Source: Cristatella mucedo
Taxonomy: Eukaryota > Bryozoa > Phylactolaemata > Cristatellidae
Reading direction: 5' to 3'
DNA: 64,000 nucleotides
Assembly (NCBI GenBank): GCA_009760855.2
Contig: WPIO01000026.1
Coordinates: 2,181,501 to 2,245,500, forward strand
Numbering within the stretch: the stretch's first letter is position 1; the number at the start of each line of letters is the position of its first letter. Shown here one piece after another: positions 13,561-24,095 of this stretch. The notes beneath the pieces were generated by a model. That model was not told where the DNA came from. It saw only the letters and a program-made list of their open reading frames with translations, and searched no databases. A program made the translations under genes and the position numbers.

Positions 13561-15540
13561 TCTAAAGGATAGACATATCGTAGCTAAGTAATTGATTGGT
13601 TTGTAGTGTGCGGACTGGTAGGTTGCTTAGCAATCCCAGCTGATTTCACTGCAAGACCAGGGAGACGGTACATTTGCTGGTGGTTTAATGTCCTCAAGCG
13701 AAGTATTAACTGTGGAGCGCCGATTAAGCGGTTTGTAGGCAGGGCGGCATTTAGCCGGTCATACAGACACTGTGCCAATGAATACGAACAGAACCTGTGC
13801 AACAGTCGAGGTCGACTTTCGCGTTACGCTGAGGCATGGGAAGTCAGATACCTTCACAGCGAGTGCTTAACAGCGCTTTAAGCTTATGTGTTGAAGGTTT
13901 GATAACCGAGCCATTTATTGGGTGCATGCAGGATGCAGGAATACTTTTTTCTGGCGTAACGAAAAAAGCCGGCAGCGAGGTTTTGGCGAATGGCAATACC
14001 GACTTTCGTTTGTCACATCTTCCGTCGAGGCTAAGTAAGTAAACACCCGAACGTTACAATAAGCCATTTTATTTACTCCTATAAAATACAAGCTCAGAAA
14101 TCTTTCGCCGTATACCGTGTTGCCAGATTAAAAAACAGGGCTTCGACTGAGGCCTATCTTTTAGCTGCAGTGGTCTCAGTATCATCCTTGATGTAATCGA
14201 AATTAACAGTAGCGAAATCAATCCTGCAGCGATCATAAGCTCACTCCATTTCCAAACTTTGCAGTGTTCTTAGCTATATGTTTAAAAAATACTTCCGGTT
14301 AGCTTTAACACATATTTTAGATATTTTAAACTTTCGCTTACCATATCGTCAAACCTCTGACTTCAGGGTATTTTCACGCTCAGACTGAGTACGTTGTAAT
14401 GCTGTACAGTTTCTGAGCTTCCACTTCATCACGATCTCTTTGGAAAGATAATGTATTCCAAATTCACGCTAGTTGGTTACAATATAGCTCCAAAATTAAC
14501 TAATAATGAGTGTGGTTTAACACTACAATTTGTAAAATTTCATTGGCTCATTTCTTTTTTGAAGCCCAAATTGTGACTGAGGTCCCAGCAAGGCCAGACT
14601 TAAAGCCCACAATCCTGCTTTGCACACATGCCTTGATCTAGTCAATTAAAGCCTCGCATTTCAGATAAAATATACCTCAATAGAGTTAAAAGCATAAGAA
14701 TATCAAAAAAATAGTTTTATGTGTGTCCTGCAATTATTCGGATATCCCAACGCCAGTTATTAAAAAAGATGTGGGATACTTCTCACTAAAATCATTCGCA
14801 ACCAGATAAATAAAATAATTTAATCAAATGAGTATTCAAATCACGTGTATCTTGAAATTATACAAACTAAGAACTCACAATGGTCCTAGTCCTTGGCTTA
14901 GAGCGTCAGCTACCTTTAAAGGTCAGAACCTTGGGGCACGCCCGGTGACTCTGAGGTACAGCACTTGATCGTGCAGATATGCGGACGGTAGCTGAATGCG
15001 GCAGCAATAATGAATGCACATATACTTGAATACAAAGAGTCCGCGTCCATGGAGAGAGGGCTCCGGCTGCTCAGCTTGATCCGTAGCATGTATCCATGGT
15101 TACGACGTCCGGATCAAACTAAACTTTCTCGCTCCAGGTGTAGAGTGAAATTGAATGCAAAAAAATCCTAGAACACATCTACTTGCCGTTCACCCGGCTT
15201 CATTTTTGTATGCTGCTTTGTCGTTAATTATCGCTGAACAGGGTGCTAAGCATTAAAATTCGAAAACCAATACCAATGTCTCGGCAGAGATGTTCTGGCT
15301 GGGGTAGAACGCCAACCTTTCAGTTTCATCTGTCAAAGAACGAGCTTCGACAGCAGCAGGCTGTCGCTTGTCGCAGCTTGTCTGTCCGACAGTACCTAGC
15401 AGACGCCCACGATTCGGCAATGACTTATCTCAGCATTTACGTTCCAGATAGAGGCCGGCTCCTATTGCTAGGATCACTATACTGCAGAAGCCGACCGTGG
15501 GAGGCTGTGTTTGTTGAGATGGCTAACACCTAGTTTACGT
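13561..15540. other. Gene-free spacer between LINE and unit 2
   Basis: AT-rich sequence with no ORF above about 95 codons and no recognisable domain. It aligns well with 26871-28975 in unit 2. The only clear difference is a retroelement tail at 28306-28441 that is absent here (near 15015). I see no RNA gene. Confidence 0.6.
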
Positions 15541-15774
15541 GACAGCTACTGGCCACGGCGACTTCACTAATACCAATGATGGCGACAAAGAAACGGAAAG
15601 ACGATAGGAAGCGGTGGGCTGCTAATTCATGCTCTGCGACTGCTGAGCACCAGCCGCAAGGATAGGATGTACCTTAATGCTTCGGAAACTAACCGAGCGT
15701 GCCCACAGAAACGGCCTGCTCACTCGAGGATCGGCTGGCGGCTGCATGGCCTTCGGCACGACTTTTCACGATTG

Positions 15775-15905
15775 CCCAGGAGTTAAAGTGTTCACTGTCT
15801 ATGACCGAGGTCGTGGATTTTAATTCAACAGCAAGCAACTCGTTATTGCCAACTGCGAAACCTGGTGACACCCATTAAGGCTTTTATGCTGCTATACAAA
15901 CGAGG
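15775..15905 (+). mobile_element. Diverged tRNA-derived SINE fragment
   Basis: Contains the family body 'gaccgaggtcgtgg', a decayed B box, 'ttattgccaactgc' and 'ggcttttatgctgctatacaaa'. It resembles the better copies at 35028 (+) and 43225 (-). The same decayed copy is at about 29205-29330 in unit 3. Confidence 0.55.
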
Positions 15906-16285
15906 CTGTTAAATGTGCTAATATTTATTTCTTTAATTCCGATCGATGCCAATCGAATTTCCATATGCACAAAAGAGTGAGCACACAGTGTAATGGACGA
16001 CCAAATAATCGGAAAAGAGTGATGCAAAAGAAAACTAAGAGCGCCTACTCTTAATAGCCACAAATCTTTGTCTCTAAGAGACCTCTGTGCAGCTGCTCTT
16101 TAAAAAGAGCAGGTGCTTAAGTTCACAATCCGTTACATTGCTTGGCTTATAGCCGCCTGTGCCTGATTCTTGATCGAACAATGGCCGGTTGCAAGCTTTC
16201 TCGCCTTGTGATGAGTAATCCTGTCACATGTCGGCCAAGCAACTAACACCTCCATCTCCGGCAAGCCAACGTGGTAGGCGTTGGC

Positions 16286-16432
16286 ATGTTGGCAATGCTC
16301 TTGGTCGCTGCCATGACACTGTTGAGTGCCAGGCCTTTACTGTGTGCAGAATTTGAGTTTACAGCAATCGGAGCGTTCCGGGCTTTGTCGACGGCAACCG
16401 CAGCCAGGGCGGTGATGAGAGCAGTTAACCTG
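16286..16432 (+). CDS. Gene B exon 1: signal peptide
   Basis: 147 nt, 49 codons, ending AACCTG before GTAAGG (phase 0). Hydrophobic leader, then [20 protein letters not shown]. It is one codon shorter than exon 1 of A. Confidence 0.78.
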
Positions 16433-19098
16433 GTAAGGAACTTTGCAACTCGGTGTGTCTAGCCCATCGCAGCAACCTCCACCGACGTTAATCGAGAGGA
16501 GACGTCAGTGCACCAGTAGAAATAGCTGCTCGATCAGCATTTTCGTTAGCCACCCTATTAGACTTCGCTGATGTTGCTTTCAGGGCCACTGCTGCACTAT
16601 GTGCACCGCCAGCATTTCGTGTAATGCCGTCAACTATGTGGCATCATTGGGTTCCTGTGAGCTGGTTGCAGCGAATGGGCTCACGTGGTTCGCTGATCAG
16701 AACACCCAGCTCCTACTGAAGGGTAACCATGAATGTTTTGTTCTGACTTTAGCCCTAGCCACCAAATACTGCATTTCAATTGATGCGAGCCTCCTTAGAT
16801 GAATGACTGTTTTTATTACGTTTCTCTTTAGGTAAGAAAAACGGGCTGCAGTTTGACTCAATGTGAATTGAATCATTAACCATGCACTAGGGCTTTAGCA
16901 TGAGGAAATATATTGATGTGTTCTGCTATCTTCATGCATACTCAGAATAACCATAGATTTACTCAGTGAAATTAAATACTTAATTTTTTCTATGTCTATT
17001 GCATATTCTAAAAATGAAACCTGTCAGTAGGTTACTAATATAATTAAAGTTTCAAGAAACCCACGATGACGATTGAAAATGCACTGAGACTGAGCTGAGG
17101 CCGAGAAAGAAGCAAATGAGATACGTCATCTTTTCTATGTCTCCAAAGCGATATGAGGTGATGCAATTTAGATAGCCTCAGAGTTGCTCAGTAACTGCAA
17201 AGGCAACCGTAAAAGCAATGCGATCATTTTATCGTCTTGGTCTTGACAATATGTCCCTCGTGGTCCTATCGCCTCCATTTTCCTTAGTTGAACTTTCCCT
17301 GCCAAGCGATCTACAGTATTTTTTATTCAATTCTAAGCGGCCTCCACAGGGTTTAACGTGAATGTGTTAAGTGCGATTCGCACTCATGGGTGGTCTGAGT
17401 AGATTTCGCATGCATGAGCCACCTCCTCACATCGACTGAGCGATTGCTACTCGGCCGCAAATTGCATGCACTTCTAGTACAGCGAGTCCTCTGGTGAGCT
17501 TTGCGACCGACTGTCTTTCATCTGACGACTGGCCATTTGTGCTTTGAAATTAGCAGTTTTGATATACTCCTATGGATGCCTGCTGTGAGTTTTCTACTGA
17601 TTTGGGCTGTCCCTAGCCGTAACACTGTCTTGACAGTATGCGTGGCCTCAAAGCCTACCCTCGTGAGGCCAACATAAGCAACTAATTCTTACACGATTGC
17701 ATGGTCTTCGTTGTGGCTGGCACTCAGGAGATAGTCAACAGGAGGTAAGAAAGCGTGCATTCAAGCTAACTAGTAAGGCTATCGTAGAACCGAAGGCTGT
17801 GGTGAAAAGCTAGGCAAAGTCCTGCTGGTTTGGTCACAGTTCGACAGCTTCATACCTGCCGATCGATACATTGGGGTCTTACGGATTGTTCCTATTTGCT
17901 GAGATACACTCTAAAACAACTGCTATTTTTCAAATATGCATAAGAAAGAAATTGCAGTTTTAATTTCATAATATACCGAATGATATGGGTTAATCTAAGA
18001 AATGTTATTACATCGAGAAATAGCTTGATTTCGCTGCCAGTAGCCACCACGCATTGCAGCCCTGAAGAGTCAAACTGCCATTAGGATTCCATTTCCACAA
18101 AAACGTTTTGCGCATTTGTGCTTCAAATTTTAAATGATAAAGAACAGTAGTCCAGGTTTACTAGGTAAATTATAGTCTGCGGCACTTGTGCCTTCTTTGG
18201 CTTAGCCCTTCAATAAACCCTGCAAAAATGGCAGCCCTAAATTGACGACCTTTGAAACAGCTGCCATTTCCACAAAAAGCTATTTGAAACTGCGGTTTTA
18301 AATTGGAAATAATAGCATGGCGTATTCCATATGTCACCAACATACGTCACGCCATTACATGTGTTCAATCCAGTGCTATTGCATCCGATTCCTCTGCCCA
18401 ATGAGCAAGCACACATATTCCAACGGAGCTACGACTCCAATTTCTATATTAACCTTGGCGAAACTGCGATTTGCATGCCTCATTACAGAAAACAGTGTTC
18501 CAGGCTGAAAGTCTTACGTCATCGTGCTTAAATATTCCCATACTACGGCCCACTGGTCCGGAGGCCATCCAACCTCCCTAAACGTTCACACGACAGGGAA
18601 GCCGCTTTTTGCCATTAGAGGCATCCTACGATTGCGATTTTGATTCGCCCGCACACTCTGCACACCGTCACATAGGGGGACGCCAGATTTTCGATCACCC
18701 GAATCCACGTCTTTCTTACGCTGCAGTTGACATCATCGGTAGTAGCGTTCCGGCCGGCATCCAGGCCGTCACTGGCTTGCTTGTGCAGCCGGGCAGCAAA
18801 GAGAGCTACACGAGTTACGAGCTGCAATCAGTTCGCAACGCAGCCCACTGCTACAGCCTGTGCCGGGCCCTGAGGACCGCCTGCCGCCTATTTGCCTACC
18901 ACTCACAGCTGCTCCAGTGCTACGTTTACGACGTGGACTTTTATGGCACGTGGACGACGATATCAAGCAGCGATAGCAACTGGACGAGCTACTATGCACG
19001 AAAAACCGGTAAGAATATGAGGGCATATACGATAATTAAAGGCAAGAGAGCTAAACAGATAAAGATGAACATTAGAAACACCAATAGAAAGAGAGAGA

Positions 19099-19139
<41 letters not shown>

Positions 19140-19308
19140 AACAAGAGACTGAGAGGGATGAGAAAACGTAGCTTGAACTCCAATTCCTAACAGAAGCATC
19201 AGAAAGCGAGAAGATATACATACATATCCAAATATATATATATATATCCATATATATATATATATATATCCAAATATATATATATATCCAAATATATATA
19301 TATATATC

Positions 19309-19392
<84 letters not shown>

Positions 19393-22300
19393 TGGAGAGA
19401 GAGAGTGACAGAGAGAGAGAGAGAACATAAGGAAGGCATTGGTGAAGGAATCATAAATAGAGCGATATATCAATACATGGTACCGGAATGAAAATGTATT
19501 TGTATTATATAGCCTGACAAATAAAAAGGCATGGGAATAGTGTATGTGCAGATAGTGATGGCAAAAGATTATGAATGTTGAGGAATGTGGATGAAGAGAC
19601 CTTTATCCGTATCTTTGTCCGTAGACGGCTGGAAGCTGCTGTACAAGATCAGCAAGGGCATCGGGGTTGACGCCTCGAATGCTCTGCTTGTCAACCCCAG
19701 CAACAAAACGGCAAGTGTCGTAGAGATGGCGAAAGACGCGGCGTGCGCTTGTACCTTGAAGAACGGAATTGTGGACAGTTGGTCAAGTTTTCCCATCATG
19801 CAGGTGCCTGAGTCAATGAAGCTGCTGCTGCTGCTGCTGCTGCGGTCACTGCAGCAGGTGGGGAAATCTGCACTTTGCAGGCTTTCAGAGTAGACGGCAA
19901 AGCTAGTGGTAGAGTCAGTGGTATCATGGCAGCAGTGATGCAACCCACTTTATTTGCTTTCATATCGATTCCCAAGCAGTGCTTTCTATGGTCCAGGTCT
20001 CGCTCGTTCTGGCAACAGCCGGTGTGACTATGAAGTACGTGAACTTCTCAACGACTGGCGCCGATAATGCTACCACGTTCTTCGTGCAGTCGAAGATTGC
20101 CTCCAGCAGCTGGAGCGATCTCTCAGCGGCGTCTGTGCCTCTCTGGTACATGAACATGGGGTAGGTGACCAGCATGAGGGCCTTGAGTCAAGAGAAGCGA
20201 CCTTATGCATTAATCCCTTATGCTTAACTAGCAGTCCTGCAAATAAAAACCCCGACATTATTTCGCGTTTACTGTAATCACTCAATGGGATTCATTTGCA
20301 CAGGACTCCAAACAACAATAATAAATACGACTTCACAGTAGAAGCTCACGCAAACTCCATCCATGCAACATGTACGTTGAATCAAAGTTGCTGATTGTTC
20401 TCGCTTAACTGCCGATTAAACGGTTCCCTCGGGATTTTATAACTTCTATGAGGCTACTGATGCCTCACCTATATGAAATGATAATAAGTGATGGCCACTA
20501 GATAAGTTCTGCCGTTAATACGTCGACTATCGAATAAAATTATTGTGACACCATGAATTGCAGAAAAGTATGAGCATAGCAGCATGAGTGACACTCGAAC
20601 AAAATGACAAGCGAGAGCATTACTAATTTTTAATTCATAGATGCATAAGCCATGCAAACAGTGTCATGCCTACGGTTAGGCCAGCCGTAATAGCTGCCTT
20701 TTGTTTGACCTGTTTGATTGGCTGCGGCTGTCTGAGTTACTCTCTGCACTACATATGCATTGCTGATAATCTTTGCTCCATTCATAGCTACATTAAAAGA
20801 TGCCGCTGTACTTAGTTAACCCTGTTAGGGGCGTCATGCGCCCTCTAGTTACAACCTCAAATCAGTCAGCATAAGGAATTGGCAGCTTCCTGAAAATCAA
20901 GAGAAGTGCCCTGCTCGTTGAGAAATATTTTTTATATTCAAAGATGACGAAAAAGATTGGGGCCATTAAATCCACAATGAGTAGGCATTCAAATCAGAAT
21001 GGCGTTAAGGACAACCTGTCGGCGGCATGTCAGATTAGTCGGTATTTACAAATATCCCGAGACCGTAAAACTCGTTGTTTACAAAAGCATGCGATTAATT
21101 TAGAATGTCGTATAGCACATCTGCGTGTCTTATGGACTAGACTATGCAGGGTCAGACGGAAAGCCGTGCCAGAGGCTTGGTGACACCCCTCGGCGCCCGG
21201 GGAGAAGGATCCGAATGGCTATCTGAACGCCTATCAGAAATTATAATACCGGATGAACACCAGATAATGGTGGCTAGAACTGTGATCTCCACCTTTAATA
21301 CGCAGACGATCGAAGCAAATCACTGCGACACAAGGAATTACAGAACAGTGTCAGCTTAGTAGCCACTGTAACTCACAAACAAATGAGAGCATTTGCAATT
21401 TATAATCGTTTATAAATCATCCGTACAAACAGTATTGGGATCAAGGTTGGTATTCTTTCGTAAACCTCAGTAAGACAGCATTGGAAATTGACCATATTTT
21501 GAAAATAAGGTACAAAAGCGCCACGCTTAATGAGAGTTCATCATAATTCTTAAAGATGGCATAGAGGATAAAAGCATACAGCAGATATGAGCACGAATGG
21601 CAAGAATTTTTGCCTCATGCACAATAGGTGGGCCTGAAATCCAAGTAGCAACCATTTACAATCCTTTTGAGACCGTAAGGATCATACTTTACAAAAGCAC
21701 ACACTTATTATAGACAGTGGTCCAGCATTACCGTATGAGCCAATGACTAGACTAGGTTGGCCCAGAAGTGAGGCCATGAGTTTAATGGTGATGATAGGCC
21801 AACCGGTTCTCCAGTGTGACATAATCGGCTTTTGGGTAAAGAAAGTACAACTAGAAAATAATTCTGAACATTGAACTTAACAGAAGTACTTGACGAGATA
21901 TTTTCATCGGGTGTTTTTCATTATAGACCCGAGGTTGAAGCTGTAAGTAGTATCGCATGCAAGCAGGATCTAATAGTTACATACCTCATATATTTTGATT
22001 AGTTAGGAATAAGCCCGACATAAACTTAACTAGCTAAACTAGGAAGTTTAAAATGATTTAGAAATTGTTACGAGGCACGAAGTTTGATACTACAGTTATT
22101 CGCAAACTAATTAACTGAGAGTTCACAATGTAGTGGTTTTATCATGGATGCTGCAATCTCCTTTATGTTTGTCGCATAGATAATTTTGTATGGCAGGGCA
22201 GTTGTGCAATCTATTGCCTAGGATTAGATCTGTGCTGTAGCAGCCCACCAGCATTCATCCTGAGTGACACCACTGGCTGATGCACTTTTTTGCAGCACGC

Positions 22301-22686
22301 CCTTATCTAATAAGGGCGGTCGCTACTATTTGCTCGTGAGAGACCCTTACAATGGCTGTAACACAGATCGCGGGTGGCTGTCGGTGAACGGCCTGGGCAC
22401 GGCCTCGTGCTCGTACGACGTCAAGCCGGTGCCCCAGTTTGCCTATGCCAGCGGCTCCACCTACGATCTTTTCAACAAAGGTAAGCCTGGAAAGTAGAGC
22501 CTTCAGAGATTACTGTGGGAGTGTGCGCCATTGACACAACCGGCTGATGAGAGGAACAATTTTGTTCGGAACCGCAGCCATGAGTGCTGATGAGTCAGTC
22601 TGTCTCAGTAGAAGGCGTCGGCTGATTCTCATCTCATCTTTTCAGCTGCCTTCGCTGATGCACTTCTGCTGTACGCTAAGATGTGA
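16286..22686 (+). CDS. Gene B: secreted PAN-domain protein, 7 coding exons, 378 aa, intact
   Basis: Joining 16286-16432, 16584-16722, 18727-19008, 19625-19803, 19997-20160, 22296-22480 and 22646-22686 gives 1137 nt, 378 codons plus stop, with the same phases and GT/AG borders as gene A. The leader is [20 protein letters not shown], followed by AEFEF. An in-frame Met at residue 4 is an alternative start; 16286 is preferred because it aligns with the start of A. The protein differs from A mainly in exons 1-3 and is nearly identical in exons 4-7. No premature stop was seen. It is probably the best coding copy in the window. Confidence 0.8.
16584..16722 (+). CDS. Gene B exon 2: PAN module 1 core
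   Basis: Acceptor GCTTTCAG, then [20 protein letters not shown] and [14 protein letters not shown]. 139 nt, donor G/GTAACC, phase 0 to 1. Confidence 0.8.
17880..18560 (+). repeat. ~170-bp tandem repeat monomers in intron 2 of gene B
   Basis: About four monomers. Landmarks recur in order: 'ccaggtttact', 'cttgtgccttct', 'ggcagccctaaa', 'agctgccatttccacaaaaa', 'actgcggttttaaatt'. They are in the same orientation relative to the window as the 48-50 kb array. Confidence 0.6.
18727..19008 (+). CDS. Gene B exon 3: PAN module 2
   Basis: Acceptor ACGCTGCAG. Encodes [17 protein letters not shown], then [20 protein letters not shown] and [13 protein letters not shown]. 282 nt, ending ACC-G before GTAAGA. 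In frame upstream is an acceptor-like polypyrimidine stretch, so the open reading to 18609 is intronic. Confidence 0.82.
19095..19390 (+). repeat. (GA)n and (TA)n microsatellites in intron 3 of gene B
   Basis: GA run about 19099-19136. A TA-rich array about 19220-19390 starts with irregular units containing TATCCA and ends in a pure TA run of about 75 bases. All ORFs across it are artefacts. Confidence 0.95.
19625..19803 (+). CDS. Gene B exon 4: start of the C-terminal domain
   Basis: Acceptor TTTGTCCGTAG, then [28 protein letters not shown] supplies an N-x-T site. 179 nt, donor CAG/GTGCCT. Intron 4 (193 nt) starts with a (CTG)7-8 run at about 19818-19842 that would read as poly-Leu if the intron were retained. 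Confidence 0.82.
19997..20160 (+). CDS. Gene B exon 5
   Basis: Encodes [20 protein letters not shown] and [20 protein letters not shown]. 164 nt, donor GG/GTAGGT, phase 0 to 2. Confidence 0.8.
20161..22295 (+). other. Intron 5 of gene B with an internal direct repeat
   Basis: 2.1 kb. A block near 20470-20640 ('atatgaaatgataata...gataagttctgccgttaatacg...atcgaa') is a diverged copy of 21235-21400 ('atcagaaattataata...gataatggtggctagaactg...atcgaagc'). Gene A has one copy only, joined directly (7430-7600). No gene is seen in between; 20820-21230 also occurs in unit 3 at 35190-35570. Confidence 0.55.
22296..22480 (+). CDS. Gene B exon 6: [11 protein letters not shown] block
   Basis: Acceptor TTTTTTGCAG. 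Encodes [20 protein letters not shown], then [20 protein letters not shown]. 185 nt, phase 2 to 1, donor AAAG/GTAAGC. Confidence 0.82.
22646..22686 (+). CDS. Gene B exon 7: terminal micro-exon
   Basis: Acceptor ATCTTTTCAG, then [13 protein letters not shown] and TGA. Intron 6 is 165 nt. Confidence 0.77.
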
Positions 22687-23582
22687 GGTACTGCATTCTC
22701 CCCGGCTTTTCCGCACCCATGCTGCAGTCAAACGTCTGACAGATTTACGACGATACAGACCGTTGTCACTGAGCTAGTCAATTGACGACACAGACGGCGG
22801 TCTCAGAGTTTGTCAATCAACTATGTCGGGCTGGCTGATGAATGTCTGCCCTGAGATAAGTCTCCGAAGTCAAATAGTGAGAAGGATGATCATTAGTTAC
22901 TCCAATATGTTTTGTGTTCCGCGCAACTGTCACCTTGCACAATACATTTCTTCAAAAATATAAAACGCAAACAACAGCTTTACTGATGTCACAATGCCTA
23001 AACTATTTCCGGAAAACCTCCCAGCATTGAGACAGTCATTGACAATATAGTATGGCTCTCTCGCCTGAGTCCAGCCTGACTGTTCCTATGTGCTTACTGT
23101 TTCCAATTTCAGTTGCAGTTGCTAGTAGCCTTGTGCTCTGGCTGTCACAAAATACTCTGTGAAATGAAGCCGAAGTAGTCGGGAATATTATTTACTGTGA
23201 GATTTACCAAAGGGTAGTAGTGCCACTCACAGATCACTCCCATGTTCAAGCTAGCACTCGATCGTGTTAGAGTGCCTTTCCGATACCGTTTCGATGGAAA
23301 CACGATTGAAAGCAAGAAAATATCAACGGAAAGATGTAATGGTGAGAAGGAGCTGAGAGACGGGATGGTGACAGCAAGCGATGAGGAAGCCGAGACGTAT
23401 AACAGCCAGAGAACGCGCCAAACGAACGGACAACGTAACTAGAGCAGCAAAACAAACAAGCGATAAGAAGTGGCGAAGAGATAAGATCTAGTGGGAACGA
23501 CGGAAGTAAGTAGATAGAGACGAGAAAGTGAACTGCCAGAGAGCAAGCGAAGAAATCTGGCTGCAAAAGAGAGAGGTAGATT

Positions 23583-23584
<2 letters not shown>

Positions 23585-23635
<51 letters not shown>

Positions 23636-23672
23636 TGGGGGAGGGGAGGAGAGAGAGAGAGAGGAGGACGAG

Positions 23673-23752
<80 letters not shown>

Positions 23753-23785
23753 AATGGAGGAAGAGAGAGAGAGAGAGAGAGAGAG
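23585..23785 (+). repeat. (GA)n microsatellite, downstream of gene B
   Basis: GA runs with GGGGGAGGGGAGG and GGACGAGGGG interruptions. Counterpart of the runs at 9765 and 10313 in unit 1. Confidence 0.95.
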
Positions 23786-23962
23786 AAAAGATTGATAGAT
23801 GGATAAACAGATAAATAGATAGATAGACAGGCGGATCAATGGATAGACGACAGAGGGGCGGGTGACTGAGCTGGCATGCATACTGACAGACCGACAGACA
23901 GAGAGGCTATTAGCAAGATAGACATAAAGAATGATGGATAGATAGACAGATAGATGATGTAA

Positions 23963-23982
23963 TTATATATGTATATATATAT

Positions 23983-24034
<52 letters not shown>

Positions 24035-24095
24035 ATCAATATATATATTGATCATGATTGTTCCGATCAATATATATATATATATATATATATAT
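23963..24095 (+). repeat. TA/CA/TG microsatellite with local inverted symmetry
   Basis: TATATA, ACACACAC, TATATA, GTGTGTGT and then two TA runs flanking TTGATCATGATTGTTCCGAT. The CA and TG blocks could fold back on each other. Counterpart of 10668-10805 in unit 1. Confidence 0.9.

Noticed and set aside
18609-18726. Extended first exon ahead of exon 3 in gene B
   Set aside because: It ends in a polypyrimidine stretch and CTGCAG acceptor, and the phase fits exon 2; the extension is not conserved in A or D.
19804-19893. Poly-Leu extension after exon 4 as coding
   Set aside because: The CTG run lies after a conserved donor, its length varies between copies, and reading through reaches a stop or leaves the family alignment.
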